From Brevibacillus brevis (GTDB lineage: Bacteria; Bacillota; Bacilli; Brevibacillales; Brevibacillaceae): a stretch of DNA of 64,000 bases. The position numbers and the translations under genes are program-made. Shown in pieces: positions 45,006-53,205 of this stretch; the first letter of the stretch is position 1, and each line of letters opens with the position of its first letter. The stretch is from positions 2,307,501 through 2,371,500 of the forward strand of contig NZ_CP134050.1 in the NCBI RefSeq assembly GCF_031583145.1, in the 5' to 3' direction. Under the pieces are notes generated by a model, which was not told the origin of the DNA, did no database searches, and saw nothing but the letters and a program-made list of their open reading frames with translations.

Positions 45006-46049
45006 ATGGAAGAAGCGAGAGCGAAGCGCCATTACTTTTTGCGGACACTGATCCTGATCGGTTTCACCTCGCTCCTGGCTGAGTTGATCATCACGGATCG
45101 TCTGAGCCACTACTTGGCTCCCCGTCTGCACATGTTCAGTTATGTCACGCTTGGAATTTTGGCATTGCTCACTCTCGTCAGCTTGCGGCAGGCCATAACG
45201 GGAACCAATGCGTACGACTGCGACTGCGAGGATGCGCACAAGCTGCCGCGCTCCCTGTGGCGATCCGTTTTTGGTTACGGACTGTTCCTTTTGCCTTTGG
45301 CCATGGCGTTTCTGCTCCCGGATCAACTGCTTGGCAGTGACTTGGCGGAGAAGCGGGGCATCACCCTGCTTTCCAATGATGTGAAAAAGCTGGCGGAAGC
45401 GGCCGGCAAGGCAAATACGGAAGCGGATGCCCGGAAGAACGCCAGTCCGCCGGTTCAATCGGAAAAGCCGGGAAATGGCAACGGAAGCGCTTCGGCCGAG
45501 CAACAGCCGCCGATGCCGTCACCGACGGAAAAAACGGCACAATCTTCTGGGAAACAGTCTGCCATGACCGACGAGGGGCTGCGTCAAAAATTTGCTACGG
45601 GCTTCGGCGATTTTTACGCCGATATCGCGGTCTCCCTATACAAACAGCCGGTCATTCGGCTCGATGAAACGGTATTTCTGGACGGGCTGACTACAATGGA
45701 GCTGTACGCCAAGGAGTTTGCGGGAAAGGAGCTGGAGACGCTCGGCTTCGTCTACCGCCAGCCGGATTTTACGCCGCAGCAATTTGTGGTGGCCCGCTTT
45801 TCCGTGACGTGCTGCACGGCCGATGCCAACGTATTCGGTATTTTGGTGGAAAATGGGCAGGCGGACAGATGGGCCAAGGACAGCTGGGTGAAGGTGCGTG
45901 GAAGACTGGAATTGCGTCAGGTGGACGGATACGACATGCTGGTCTTGAAGGCTTCCAAAGTCGAACAGGTGAAGGCGCCCAAAGACCCGTATGTGTACTA
46001 CAGTTATGATCCTGCGGGAACAAACGCATCGAAAGGAGACGGACTATGA
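45006..46049 (+). CDS. ycgQ: TIGR03943-family membrane protein, YcgQ-like
   Basis: 347 aa. Two or three N-terminal helices (about 10-105) surround a cysteine motif YDCDCEDAH. A Pro/Ser/Gln-rich extracytoplasmic spacer (about 140-185) leads to a C-terminal OB-like domain with ARFSVTCCTADA and WVKVRGRLE. These cysteines and acidic residues could bind a metal. ATG 45006 follows GGGGAGG. It overlaps the start of the GNAT gene by four bases. Confidence 0.83.
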   Translation: MEEARAKRHYFLRTLILIGFTSLLAELIITDRLSHYLAPRLHMFSYVTLGILALLTLVSLRQAITGTNAYDCDCEDAHKLPRSLWRSVFGYGLFLLPLAMAFLLPDQLLGSDLAEKRGITLLSNDVKKLAEAAGKANTEADARKNASPPVQSEKPGNGNGSASAEQQPPMPSPTEKTAQSSGKQSAMTDEGLRQKFATGFGDFYADIAVSLYKQPVIRLDETVFLDGLTTMELYAKEFAGKELETLGFVYRQPDFTPQQFVVARFSVTCCTADANVFGILVENGQADRWAKDSWVKVRGRLELRQVDGYDMLVLKASKVEQVKAPKDPYVYYSYDPAGTNASKGDGL

Positions 46050-46498
46050 TAGAACGCTATGAAATAACCAGCTACGACGCCGCCCAGCGGATGTGGCAGC
46101 TGCAGCAGGCGGCATACCGGATCGAGGCCGAACGGATCGGGTGGCCGGATTTGCCGCCGCTGCGCGAATCGGCAGAGGAGCTGATGGAGTGCGGGGAGAC
46201 GTTTTACGCCGCGATTCTAGCCGGTGACCTGGCAGGGGCCGTGTCCTTCAAAAAAGTCGGGCAGACGCTGGATATTCACCGAATGGTAGTGGATCCGAAG
46301 CACTTTCGCAAAGGGATTGCGAGCAATCTGCTCGTCCATCTCGAGAAAGCCAATCCGGAAGCCAGTTCCATTATCGTATCCACTGCGGCTCGCAATGAAC
46401 CCGCCGTCAAGCTCTACCAGCGTCATGGCTACGTGACGACCGGTACAAAGGAAGTCGCCCCCGAACTCGTTCTCCAATTTTTCAAAAAGGACCTGTAA
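46046..46498 (+). CDS. GNAT-family N-acetyltransferase
   Basis: 150 aa single-domain acetyltransferase. The acetyl-CoA site is MVVDPKHFRKGIASNLL (about 79-95), followed by AARNEPAVKLYQRHGYV. The start overlaps the ycgQ stop (ATGA), so it is translationally coupled to the Zur-controlled operon. Substrate unknown. Confidence 0.85.
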   Translation: MIERYEITSYDAAQRMWQLQQAAYRIEAERIGWPDLPPLRESAEELMECGETFYAAILAGDLAGAVSFKKVGQTLDIHRMVVDPKHFRKGIASNLLVHLEKANPEASSIIVSTAARNEPAVKLYQRHGYVTTGTKEVAPELVLQFFKKDL

Positions 46499-46567
46499 AC
46501 GTTCTCCGGTCAGGAGGATTCAGGTTTGGCCTCGCAGCGGGAAAAAAGCTCGTACGGTTTGGCAAGC

Positions 46568-46605
46568 AAAAAGCTGACGCACTATTTTTTGTGACGTCAG
46601 CTTTT
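46568..46605. terminator. bidirectional terminator between the GNAT gene and mntD
   Basis: AAAAGCTGACG / CGTCAGCTTTT, symmetric A and T runs on both sides of a 14-nt loop. Confidence 0.85.
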
Positions 46606-46609
46606 GCGT

Positions 46610-47497
46610 TTACTTTTCCGCCGCACCCAAGGTCGCGGCGCGCCGGGCCGCCATTTTGCCGACGAGGCCGTGGCGGGGCGAAAAGAGAAAGGCCAAAAGG
46701 AACAGCGCACCCGAGACGGCGGTCATCGCTCCGGCGATCGAGCTGTCCAGCCACGAGGCGAGGAAGTAGCCCAAGACGGCGGAGAGGACTCCTGCCCCCA
46801 TGCTGCCAAAAAGCATGACGTGGAGCCTGTCTGTGAGCAAATAAGCAGTCGCGCTGGGAACCACAAGCATGGCGACGACGAGGATGGCGCCCACGCTCTC
46901 AAAAGCGGCGACCGTCGTGAGCGAGACCAGTGTCATCAGCAAGTAATGAAAGAGCATGACGGGAATGCCGATCGCCGCGGCGAGCGCCGGGTCGAAGCTG
47001 CACAGCTTGAACTGTTTGAAAAATACGCCGACGACGAGAAGACTAAGCAGAAACACCCCGCCGATGCCCCACAGGGCGCGCGGTCCCATTTCCATGCCGC
47101 CGAGCTGCCACGTATCCCAGGGAACATACGCAATCTCCCCGTACAGGACGCAGTCCAGATCAAGATCCACTTGCTGCGTGTAGAGCGAGACGAGGACGAC
47201 TCCAATGGAGAAAAGGGCCGTAAAGGTCACTCCGATCGCTGCATCCGACTTGACGCCGCTTTGATGCAGGAGCTGGACCAGAAAAACGGTGGCAAGCCCA
47301 ATGATGGCGGCACCGATGAGCATGACGATGATGTCGCGGCTGCCGGAAAAGAGAAAGGCGAGCACGATTCCGGGCAGAATGGCGTGGCTGATCGCATCGC
47401 CGAGCATCGCCATCCGCCGCAGGATAAGGAAGCAGCCGAGAAATCCGCAGGATGCGGCGACCAGGGAGCCTGTCAAGATAATCCAGAATGTATTCAC
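46610..47497 (-). CDS. mntD: manganese ABC transporter permease MntD
   Basis: 295 aa, the length of B. subtilis MntD. Eight or nine membrane helices of the ABC-3 (metal) permease family, with GDAISHAILPGIVLAF and VSLTTVAAFESVGAILVVAMLV. The GTG start at 47497 has AAGGAGGGG and overlaps mntC by four bases. It is the last gene of mntABCD. Confidence 0.9.
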   Translation of the reverse strand: MNTFWIILTGSLVAASCGFLGCFLILRRMAMLGDAISHAILPGIVLAFLFSGSRDIIVMLIGAAIIGLATVFLVQLLHQSGVKSDAAIGVTFTALFSIGVVLVSLYTQQVDLDLDCVLYGEIAYVPWDTWQLGGMEMGPRALWGIGGVFLLSLLVVGVFFKQFKLCSFDPALAAAIGIPVMLFHYLLMTLVSLTTVAAFESVGAILVVAMLVVPSATAYLLTDRLHVMLFGSMGAGVLSAVLGYFLASWLDSSIAGAMTAVSGALFLLAFLFSPRHGLVGKMAARRAATLGAAEK

Positions 47498-48849
47498 AGG
47501 GTCACCCCTCCTTGTTTGGAAGGCTTGAGCAGATGAGAGACGCTGTGAGGGTCCGCTAGCCTAGGCGTCAGATCGTAGGCGCGGAGCTGCGCGAGCATCT
47601 GGGACAACGCCTCGTCGGATAGCTGCGGGACGAGCTCCTCCTGATTCACGTCGATCGCAAGGCCGTCGTATTGATTCTGATTCATGTGGTACAAATCCCA
47701 CAGGCGCTGGTTCAATACGAGACGATGGGCTTCCTTCAGGCCTTCTGTCGTGAACGTCCAGAACTCCTCCTCAGAAATAAGCGTGCGTTCCGTCACATAG
47801 CTGCGCTTTTGCAAAAGGCGCAATGCTTTGCGGACAGCAGCCGGCTTCTTTCCGCTCGTTCGGGCGAGCTGCTCTGGGCTGAAGCCGCGAAGAACGCCGG
47901 TGGGGCGGTTTTTCGCCTGCTCTTCCAGCCGCTCGTACAACGCCTGCATGACATCCTCGCACAAAAGTCTGCTGCGCATCCGCAAAAAACGTGCCATCCG
48001 TGCGACTACGCCCCGGCTCGGAGAAAACAGCAAGGAGAAGAGAAAGAATGCCGTCGCTGACAGTACGATGGTCGGGCCGGTCGGCAGATTTTCCTGCTGC
48101 GTGCTGATCAGCGTACCAAGCGCGCCACTGAGAGCTCCGAACAATCCGGAGAGCCCGACCATTCTGCCGAGCTTGTCGGTCCAGTAGCGTGCAGTGACGG
48201 ACGGGACGATGAGCATGGCGGCGACCAGTACGACGCCGACCGCTTGAAGCCCGATGACGACGGACATGAGGAGCATCAGCATGAGCACGCCATCCAGCAG
48301 GCCCATGGGAAATCCCAGTCCCCGCCCGAAGGCAGGATCGAAAGCGAGCAGCGCAAATTCTTTGAACAGCAGGGCTGTGATACCGATCAAGACGATGGAG
48401 ACGATCATGATGGTGATCACGTCGCGAAAGACGAGTGAAGCGGCCTGCCCGAACAGAAATTTGTCCAGACCGCTCTGGTTGCCGCTCGCATTGTGCTGAA
48501 TGTACGTCAAGAGTACGATGCCGATCCCGAAAAAGACGGAGAGAGTGAGCGCGAGGGAAGTGTCTTCCTTGATCCGCGTATGCCGGGATATGGCCGTGAT
48601 GCAGTAGGTAGCCAAAAGGCCCGCTACACCTGCGCCGATCATAAAGAGTCCGATCGATTTGGAGCCGGTCAAGAGGTACACCAGGCAAACGCCGGGCAGG
48701 GCGGCATGGGCCAGGGCGTCGCCTACCAGAGAACGTCCACGCAGAAAGGCGAAGCAGCCGAGGACGCCGCTGCTGATGCCGAGCAATACGCACCCAGCGA
48801 GCACCCACATCGTGTTGGGATCTTGCAGGGCGAGCCAGATGCTCATCAT
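47494..48849 (-). CDS. mntC: manganese ABC transporter permease MntC with C-terminal winged-helix extension
   Basis: 451 aa, like the long B. subtilis MntC. The first 290 residues are an ABC-3 permease (GDALAHAALPGVCLVYL, VVIGLQAVGVVLVAAMLIVPS). The remaining 150 residues are soluble, with RTSGKKPAAVRKALRLLQKRSYV, resembling the winged helix of iron/manganese-dependent repressors. What this extension does is unknown. It starts four bases inside mntB. Confidence 0.9.
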   Translation of the reverse strand: MMSIWLALQDPNTMWVLAGCVLLGISSGVLGCFAFLRGRSLVGDALAHAALPGVCLVYLLTGSKSIGLFMIGAGVAGLLATYCITAISRHTRIKEDTSLALTLSVFFGIGIVLLTYIQHNASGNQSGLDKFLFGQAASLVFRDVITIMIVSIVLIGITALLFKEFALLAFDPAFGRGLGFPMGLLDGVLMLMLLMSVVIGLQAVGVVLVAAMLIVPSVTARYWTDKLGRMVGLSGLFGALSGALGTLISTQQENLPTGPTIVLSATAFFLFSLLFSPSRGVVARMARFLRMRSRLLCEDVMQALYERLEEQAKNRPTGVLRGFSPEQLARTSGKKPAAVRKALRLLQKRSYVTERTLISEEEFWTFTTEGLKEAHRLVLNQRLWDLYHMNQNQYDGLAIDVNQEELVPQLSDEALSQMLAQLRAYDLTPRLADPHSVSHLLKPSKQGGVTL

Positions 48850-49637
48850 GATTCCGTCTCCTCCTTCGGGGCAGCGCCGGTCAGGAGTACCTGATTGCCC
48901 ATGATATGCAGGCGTCCGCCGTACGTCTTTTGCAAGTGATCGGGGGTGAACGCCTCGGGAGTAGGACCGGCTGCGATGACTCGCCGATTCAGCAGAATCA
49001 CCCAGTCGAAATACTCTTCCACCGTTTGCAAATCGTGATGGACGACCAGCACGGTTTTTTTCTGCTGCTTCAGCTCGCCGAGCAGTTGGATGATCGCTTT
49101 TTCCGTCGCCGCATCGACACCCGCGAACGGTTCATCCATGAAGTACAGCTGAGCCTCCTGGGCCAAGGCACGAGCCAAAAAGACACGCTGCTGCTGGCCG
49201 CCTGAGAGCTGGCTGATCTGCCGATGGGCGAAATCGGCCATTCCTACCTTTGCCAGGCATTCCCATGCAAAGTCCCGGTCGGCTTTTCCAGGGCGTCGAA
49301 ACCAGCCCAGACGGCCATAGCGGCCCATCAAGACCACATCCAGCGCATCGGTGGGGAAGTCCCAATCCACGGATTCGCGCTGCGGTACGTAGCCGACCAG
49401 CTTCCGCGCTTGTTTGTAAGGCTTGCCGTAAATTTCGGTCTCGCCGGAAGCGACCGGGATGAGCCCTTGTACGGCTTTGATAAAGGTGGATTTCCCTGCG
49501 CCGTTTGGCCCGATGATCCCGATGAGCTTGCCCTCGGGTACTTCCACGTGCACGTTTCGGAGCACCGGCTTCTTTTGATAGGCCACGGTCAAGTCCTTGA
49601 CCCGCAGCGGTGCAATTACGGAGGGATTAGTAGCCAT
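48846..49637 (-). CDS. mntB: manganese ABC transporter ATPase MntB
   Basis: 263 aa. Walker A GPNGAGKST, signature LSGGQQQR, Walker B LYFMDEPFAGVD and H-loop VVHHDL are all present, in the form found in zinc/manganese importers. ATG 49637 lies 22 nt after mntA. Confidence 0.92.
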   Translation of the reverse strand: MATNPSVIAPLRVKDLTVAYQKKPVLRNVHVEVPEGKLIGIIGPNGAGKSTFIKAVQGLIPVASGETEIYGKPYKQARKLVGYVPQRESVDWDFPTDALDVVLMGRYGRLGWFRRPGKADRDFAWECLAKVGMADFAHRQISQLSGGQQQRVFLARALAQEAQLYFMDEPFAGVDAATEKAIIQLLGELKQQKKTVLVVHHDLQTVEEYFDWVILLNRRVIAAGPTPEAFTPDHLQKTYGGRLHIMGNQVLLTGAAPKEETES

Positions 49638-49659
49638 TTCTCATTCATTCCTTCCCGGA

Positions 49660-50607
49660 CTATTTCAAAGCTCCTACGATCGTATCGACATTGTGCTTCA
49701 CCATGCCGATATAGCTGCCCTCGGGTGTTCCGGGCTCGCCCATTGCATCCGAGAACAGTTCACCGCCAATGGACACCGTATGGTTTTTCGCAGCCGCTCC
49801 CTGAACGACGGCTTCGATGGAGCGTTTGGGGACAGAGGACTCGATGAAGACGGCTTTGATCCGGCGCTGGACGAGCGTATCGACGAGCTGCTGGACATCT
49901 TTGAGCCCGTACTCGGACGCCGTGCTGATCCCTTGCAAGCCCAGTACCTCCACATCGTAGGCGCGGCCAAAATATTGGAAGGCGTCGTGTGCCGTGACGA
50001 GCACGCGCTGCTCTTTTGGAATGGAAGCGAGCTGCGTTCGGGCGTATTCATCCAGTTTTTTCAGCTCCTGCAAATACGTTTGGGCATTGGCTTGATACGC
50101 GTCTTGGTGCACAGGGTCGATCGCGGCTAAATCATCCCGGACTTGCTCCACGGATTTCATCCATAGGGAGACGTCAAACCAGACGTGCGGATCCGGATTT
50201 TCCGGAGCGGCCGGGTCGGCCAGCAAATCTTCCTTGGCCAGTTTGGCGGTGACGGCCTTGACCGGTTTTGTCTTGCCGATTTTCTCGAATATTTCGCCCA
50301 TTTTCCCTTCGAGGTGCTGACCGGAGTAGAAGAGGATATCTGCTTCGTCGATTCGTCTGATATCTCCCTCGGAAGCTTTGTACAAGTGCGGATCCACTCC
50401 CGGACCCATCAACTGCGTCACCTCGACATGCTCGCCGCCCACCTGCTTGACGATGTCGGCGACCATCCCTGTCGTCGCGGTGACTTTCCATTTCCCTTCT
50501 GTTGCTTCCGGAGCCGTGCCGCCGGAGCAGCCGGCCATGAGCGAGGAAGCAGTGATTGCAGCGGCAAAGAGTCCTGCTCGAAAGCGAGTCAAGTATGTAG
50601 GTTTCAA
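49660..50607 (-). CDS. mntA: manganese-binding lipoprotein MntA
   Basis: 315 aa from a TTG start at 50607 with GGGGTGAG seven bases upstream; a GTG twelve bases earlier has no spacing. The lipobox LMAGC gives the lipid-modified Cys27. The cluster A-I fold shows DPHLYKASEGD, PDPHVWFDVSLW and the C-terminal AVFIESSVPKRS, supplying the His, His, Glu and Asp metal ligands. It delivers Mn(II) to MntCD. MntR-box-like repeats lie upstream. Confidence 0.9.
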   Translation of the reverse strand: MKPTYLTRFRAGLFAAAITASSLMAGCSGGTAPEATEGKWKVTATTGMVADIVKQVGGEHVEVTQLMGPGVDPHLYKASEGDIRRIDEADILFYSGQHLEGKMGEIFEKIGKTKPVKAVTAKLAKEDLLADPAAPENPDPHVWFDVSLWMKSVEQVRDDLAAIDPVHQDAYQANAQTYLQELKKLDEYARTQLASIPKEQRVLVTAHDAFQYFGRAYDVEVLGLQGISTASEYGLKDVQQLVDTLVQRRIKAVFIESSVPKRSIEAVVQGAAAKNHTVSIGGELFSDAMGEPGTPEGSYIGMVKHNVDTIVGALK

Positions 50608-50644
50608 TGTTTGTCTCACCCCAATTATTTTTTATATGCGCCTA

Positions 50645-50730
50645 AATGTTTCCTTTGTGCAACTTTAGCACATAATGATTCCTTGATGCAACAATATTCC
50701 CTATGGATAAAAAAGTTGCCTATGAACAAA
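50645..50730 (-). promoter_or_regulatory. mntA upstream region with three MntR-box-like repeats
   Basis: Read on the minus strand: AGTTGCACAAAGGAAACAT (50646-50664), GTTGCATCAAGGAATCAT (50675-50692) and a related TTTGTTCATAGGCAACTT (50713-50730). The first two follow the form of the B. subtilis mntA site (TTTGCATGAGGGAAACTT). They surround the likely promoter. Confidence 0.6.
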
Positions 50731-50771
50731 ATGTTTATCTTTGGTCAACTTTCTGAAAGCAATCAGGGCAT

Positions 50772-50802
50772 GCAAAAGGCAGGTGTAGGTGCCACCCGCC
50801 TT
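50772..50802 (-). terminator. terminator after the response regulator gene
   Basis: On the minus strand AAGGCGGGTG / CACCTGCCTT with one G-T pair, followed by TTTTGC. Confidence 0.7.
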
Positions 50803-51454
50803 ATTTTTTCATTACCATATGATGCCGGACTGCGTATGCCGCCAGCTGTACTCTGTTGGCGAGCTGCAGCTTGTCCAGGATGTTTTTCACGTGGTTTTTG
50901 ACCGTATTTTCCGCGATGACGAGCGCCTCGCTGATTTCCCGATTGGTTTTGCCCGACCCCACGTACATGACGATTTCCCGCTCGCGAGGGGTCAAGATCT
51001 CCGGCACCGCCTCGTCCGTGCGCGCGTCGTCCTGACGGAAGCGGTGGAGCAGCTTGTTTGCCATTTCCCTCGACCAATCGCTGTCTTCGCCGAGCAAAGC
51101 GTGCAAATAATTGATCCAGTCGTCCGGCTCGAGGTTTTTCAGCAAGTAGCCCTGGGCCCCGAACTGGATGGCTGTGATCAGATCGCCTACATCCTCGGAG
51201 ACGCTCAAGATGACGACTTTGATATGGGGATACGCTTTTTTTACTTCACGGGTCGCTTCCAGGCCGCTCCACTTGGGCATGTTGATGTCCATCAGCACGA
51301 GATCGGGCTGCAGCTCGCCGCACAGCTGAAAGGCTTGTTCACCGTTTTCCGCTTCCCCCACGACTTCAAAGGCGGGGTCGGGATCGAGCAAGCTGCGGAT
51401 CGCAGAGCGGGCCATCGGGTGATCGTCGGCAATCAAAACACGGTAACCGTTCAT
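50801..51454 (-). CDS. NarL/LuxR-family response regulator
   Basis: 217 aa. The receiver domain has Asp10-Asp11 and the phospho-acceptor Asp56 in VLMDINMP. The GerE-type helix-turn-helix (about 150-212) reads LTPREREIVMYVGSGKTNREI followed by IAENTVKNHVKNIL. It overlaps the end of the histidine kinase gene by four bases; the two form a two-component system. Target genes are unknown. Confidence 0.93.
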   Translation of the reverse strand: MNGYRVLIADDHPMARSAIRSLLDPDPAFEVVGEAENGEQAFQLCGELQPDLVLMDINMPKWSGLEATREVKKAYPHIKVVILSVSEDVGDLITAIQFGAQGYLLKNLEPDDWINYLHALLGEDSDWSREMANKLLHRFRQDDARTDEAVPEILTPREREIVMYVGSGKTNREISEALVIAENTVKNHVKNILDKLQLANRVQLAAYAVRHHMVMKK

Positions 51455-52257
51455 TTGGGATATCCTCCTGTTTGTGATGTCAAGGCGATCATCGTACCGC
51501 CTTCCGCGCGAGGACGGATTTCGAGCGAGGCGTGCAGCTGCTTGGCCCGATCCTTCATCATCGACAGCCCGTACTTTTTGGATACTTCGGAGGCGGCAGG
51601 CATGCCAATTCCGTCATCCTCCACCTCGAGCATCCATCCGCGCGGCTCGTTCGTCTTCAGCCGCAGCCAGGCGTGCTGGGCCTGGGCGTGCTTGCGGATG
51701 TTGGCAAACGCCTCCTGGATGATTCCAAAGAGCTGGACTTCTTCGGCGGGAGTAAAATAATTCTCCTTGATCTGCAGTTCGCAAGAGACATCCGTGCCAG
51801 ACAATGCGCTCCACTGGGCCAGCCATTTTTCCAGGCGCTGCGCGAGGCTGCCTTCTTCGGGCAGCGAACGCAGGTTGAAAATCGCTTGCCTGACGTGGTT
51901 GTCGATGGCAGAGACGGCGACACGTGCGTCGTCGAGCTGGCCCTGCCGCAGCTTGACATTCAAAAAGAACAGGGATTGAGCGATTCCGTCGTGCAGCTCG
52001 CGAGCCAGCCTCTCCCGTTCCTCATAGACGGCACGCCGGGCCTGTTCCTCTACGATTCTGGCGTTCATGCGTTCAATTGTGCGAAACATCCACGTAGCAA
52101 AGAGAAACGACAAGAACAGGGTCAACAGGGTGATGTATACGTTGCCTGTTTCCATGGACATATACGGCAGCAAAAAGTCGTGTCGGACAAATTCAAAGCC
52201 CCCGATAATGATTGTGGGGATGAGCACCGTCAGCCAATAAAAAATACGGTAAGACAT
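51451..52257 (-). CDS. sensor histidine kinase (HisKA_3 type)
   Basis: 268 aa. Two N-terminal membrane helices (about 8-24 and 40-57) with almost no extracytoplasmic domain, so the signal is probably sensed in the membrane. The phospho-acceptor is His89 in RLARELHDGIAQSL, and the ATPase has ANIRKHAQAQ and VEDDGIGMP. ATG 52257 is chosen on the ribosome binding site. Partner is the following response regulator. Confidence 0.9.
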   Translation of the reverse strand: MSYRIFYWLTVLIPTIIIGGFEFVRHDFLLPYMSMETGNVYITLLTLFLSFLFATWMFRTIERMNARIVEEQARRAVYEERERLARELHDGIAQSLFFLNVKLRQGQLDDARVAVSAIDNHVRQAIFNLRSLPEEGSLAQRLEKWLAQWSALSGTDVSCELQIKENYFTPAEEVQLFGIIQEAFANIRKHAQAQHAWLRLKTNEPRGWMLEVEDDGIGMPAASEVSKKYGLSMMKDRAKQLHASLEIRPRAEGGTMIALTSQTGGYPK

Positions 52258-52365
52258 AATGGCAATCCCTTCCTCGCATGCAGCAATCATTCCTAGTATA
52301 CCGAAGCTGGCAGACGGATGATATACTCGGTAGTAAAACAAGCGTGAGTAGCAGGAGGCAGGAAC

Positions 52366-53160
52366 ATGGAGAAGATTGCGACAGCGTTAACGATAGCGGG
52401 TTCCGACAGCGGCGGCGGAGCCGGCATTCAAGCCGACCTCAAAACGTTTCATCAGCTTGGTGTCTACGGCATGAGCGCCATCACAGCGGTGACCGCACAA
52501 AATACGCTGGGAGTGGCAGGCGTGTACCCGCTGCCGGTGGAAGCCGTGTCTGAGCAGATGCGCGAGGTGCTGCGCGATATTGGCGCGGATGCCGCCAAGA
52601 CTGGCATGCTGTTCAATGCGGCGATTATCCAGGCCGTTGCTGAGGAAGTCCGAGCCTTTGGCGTACGCAAGCTGGTGGTCGACCCGGTCATGGTGGCCAA
52701 AGGGGGAGCCAAGCTCTTGCTCGACGAGGCCATCGCTGCTTTGAAGCAGCATCTGCTGCCGGTCGCCGAAGTCGTCACGCCGAACTTGCCGGAGGCGGAG
52801 TGCCTGACAGGGTTGAGTATCCGTACACCTTCCGACATGCGAGAGGGCGCTCGTGCGATTCACGCTCTCGGCGTCCGCAATGTCCTGATGAAAGGCGGAC
52901 ACCTGGAAGGGGATGTGGTGGTGGACATCCTGTTTGACGGACAAGCCTTCCATGAAATCTCGCATGAGCGTATACAGACACGCCACACGCATGGAACGGG
53001 CTGCACGTTCTCGGCGGCCTTGACGGCTGAGCTGGCAAAAGGAACGCCATTGGTGCAAGCGGTCGAGCGAGCCAACCGGTTTATTTTTGAAGCGATCAAG
53101 ACGGCTCCACAGCTGGGCGGCGGCCACGGGCCGACCAACCATTGGGCAGTCGTTGACTAG
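52366..53160 (+). CDS. thiD: hydroxymethylpyrimidine/phosphomethylpyrimidine kinase ThiD
   Basis: 264 aa ribokinase-fold kinase of thiamine biosynthesis; it phosphorylates HMP and HMP-P. Motifs are TIAGSDSGGGAGIQADLKTF at the N-terminus, VVDPVMVAKGG, and the catalytic THGTGCTFSAALTAELAKG. No other thiamine gene and no TPP riboswitch is seen here. A pyridoxal kinase role, as in the close paralogue PdxK, cannot be excluded. It is monocistronic. Confidence 0.88.
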   Translation: MEKIATALTIAGSDSGGGAGIQADLKTFHQLGVYGMSAITAVTAQNTLGVAGVYPLPVEAVSEQMREVLRDIGADAAKTGMLFNAAIIQAVAEEVRAFGVRKLVVDPVMVAKGGAKLLLDEAIAALKQHLLPVAEVVTPNLPEAECLTGLSIRTPSDMREGARAIHALGVRNVLMKGGHLEGDVVVDILFDGQAFHEISHERIQTRHTHGTGCTFSAALTAELAKGTPLVQAVERANRFIFEAIKTAPQLGGGHGPTNHWAVVD

Positions 53161-53161
53161 C

Positions 53162-53205
53162 GAAAAAGAGTCCCCAAGCAGAGTTTTTGCTCGGGGACTC
53201 TTCGC
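53162..53205. terminator. shared terminator between thiD and the anti-sigma gene
   Basis: GCGAAAAAGAGTCCCC(A)AGC / GCTCGGGGACTCTTCGC with the loop AGAGTTTTT; the anti-sigma gene's stop lies at its right edge. Confidence 0.8.
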
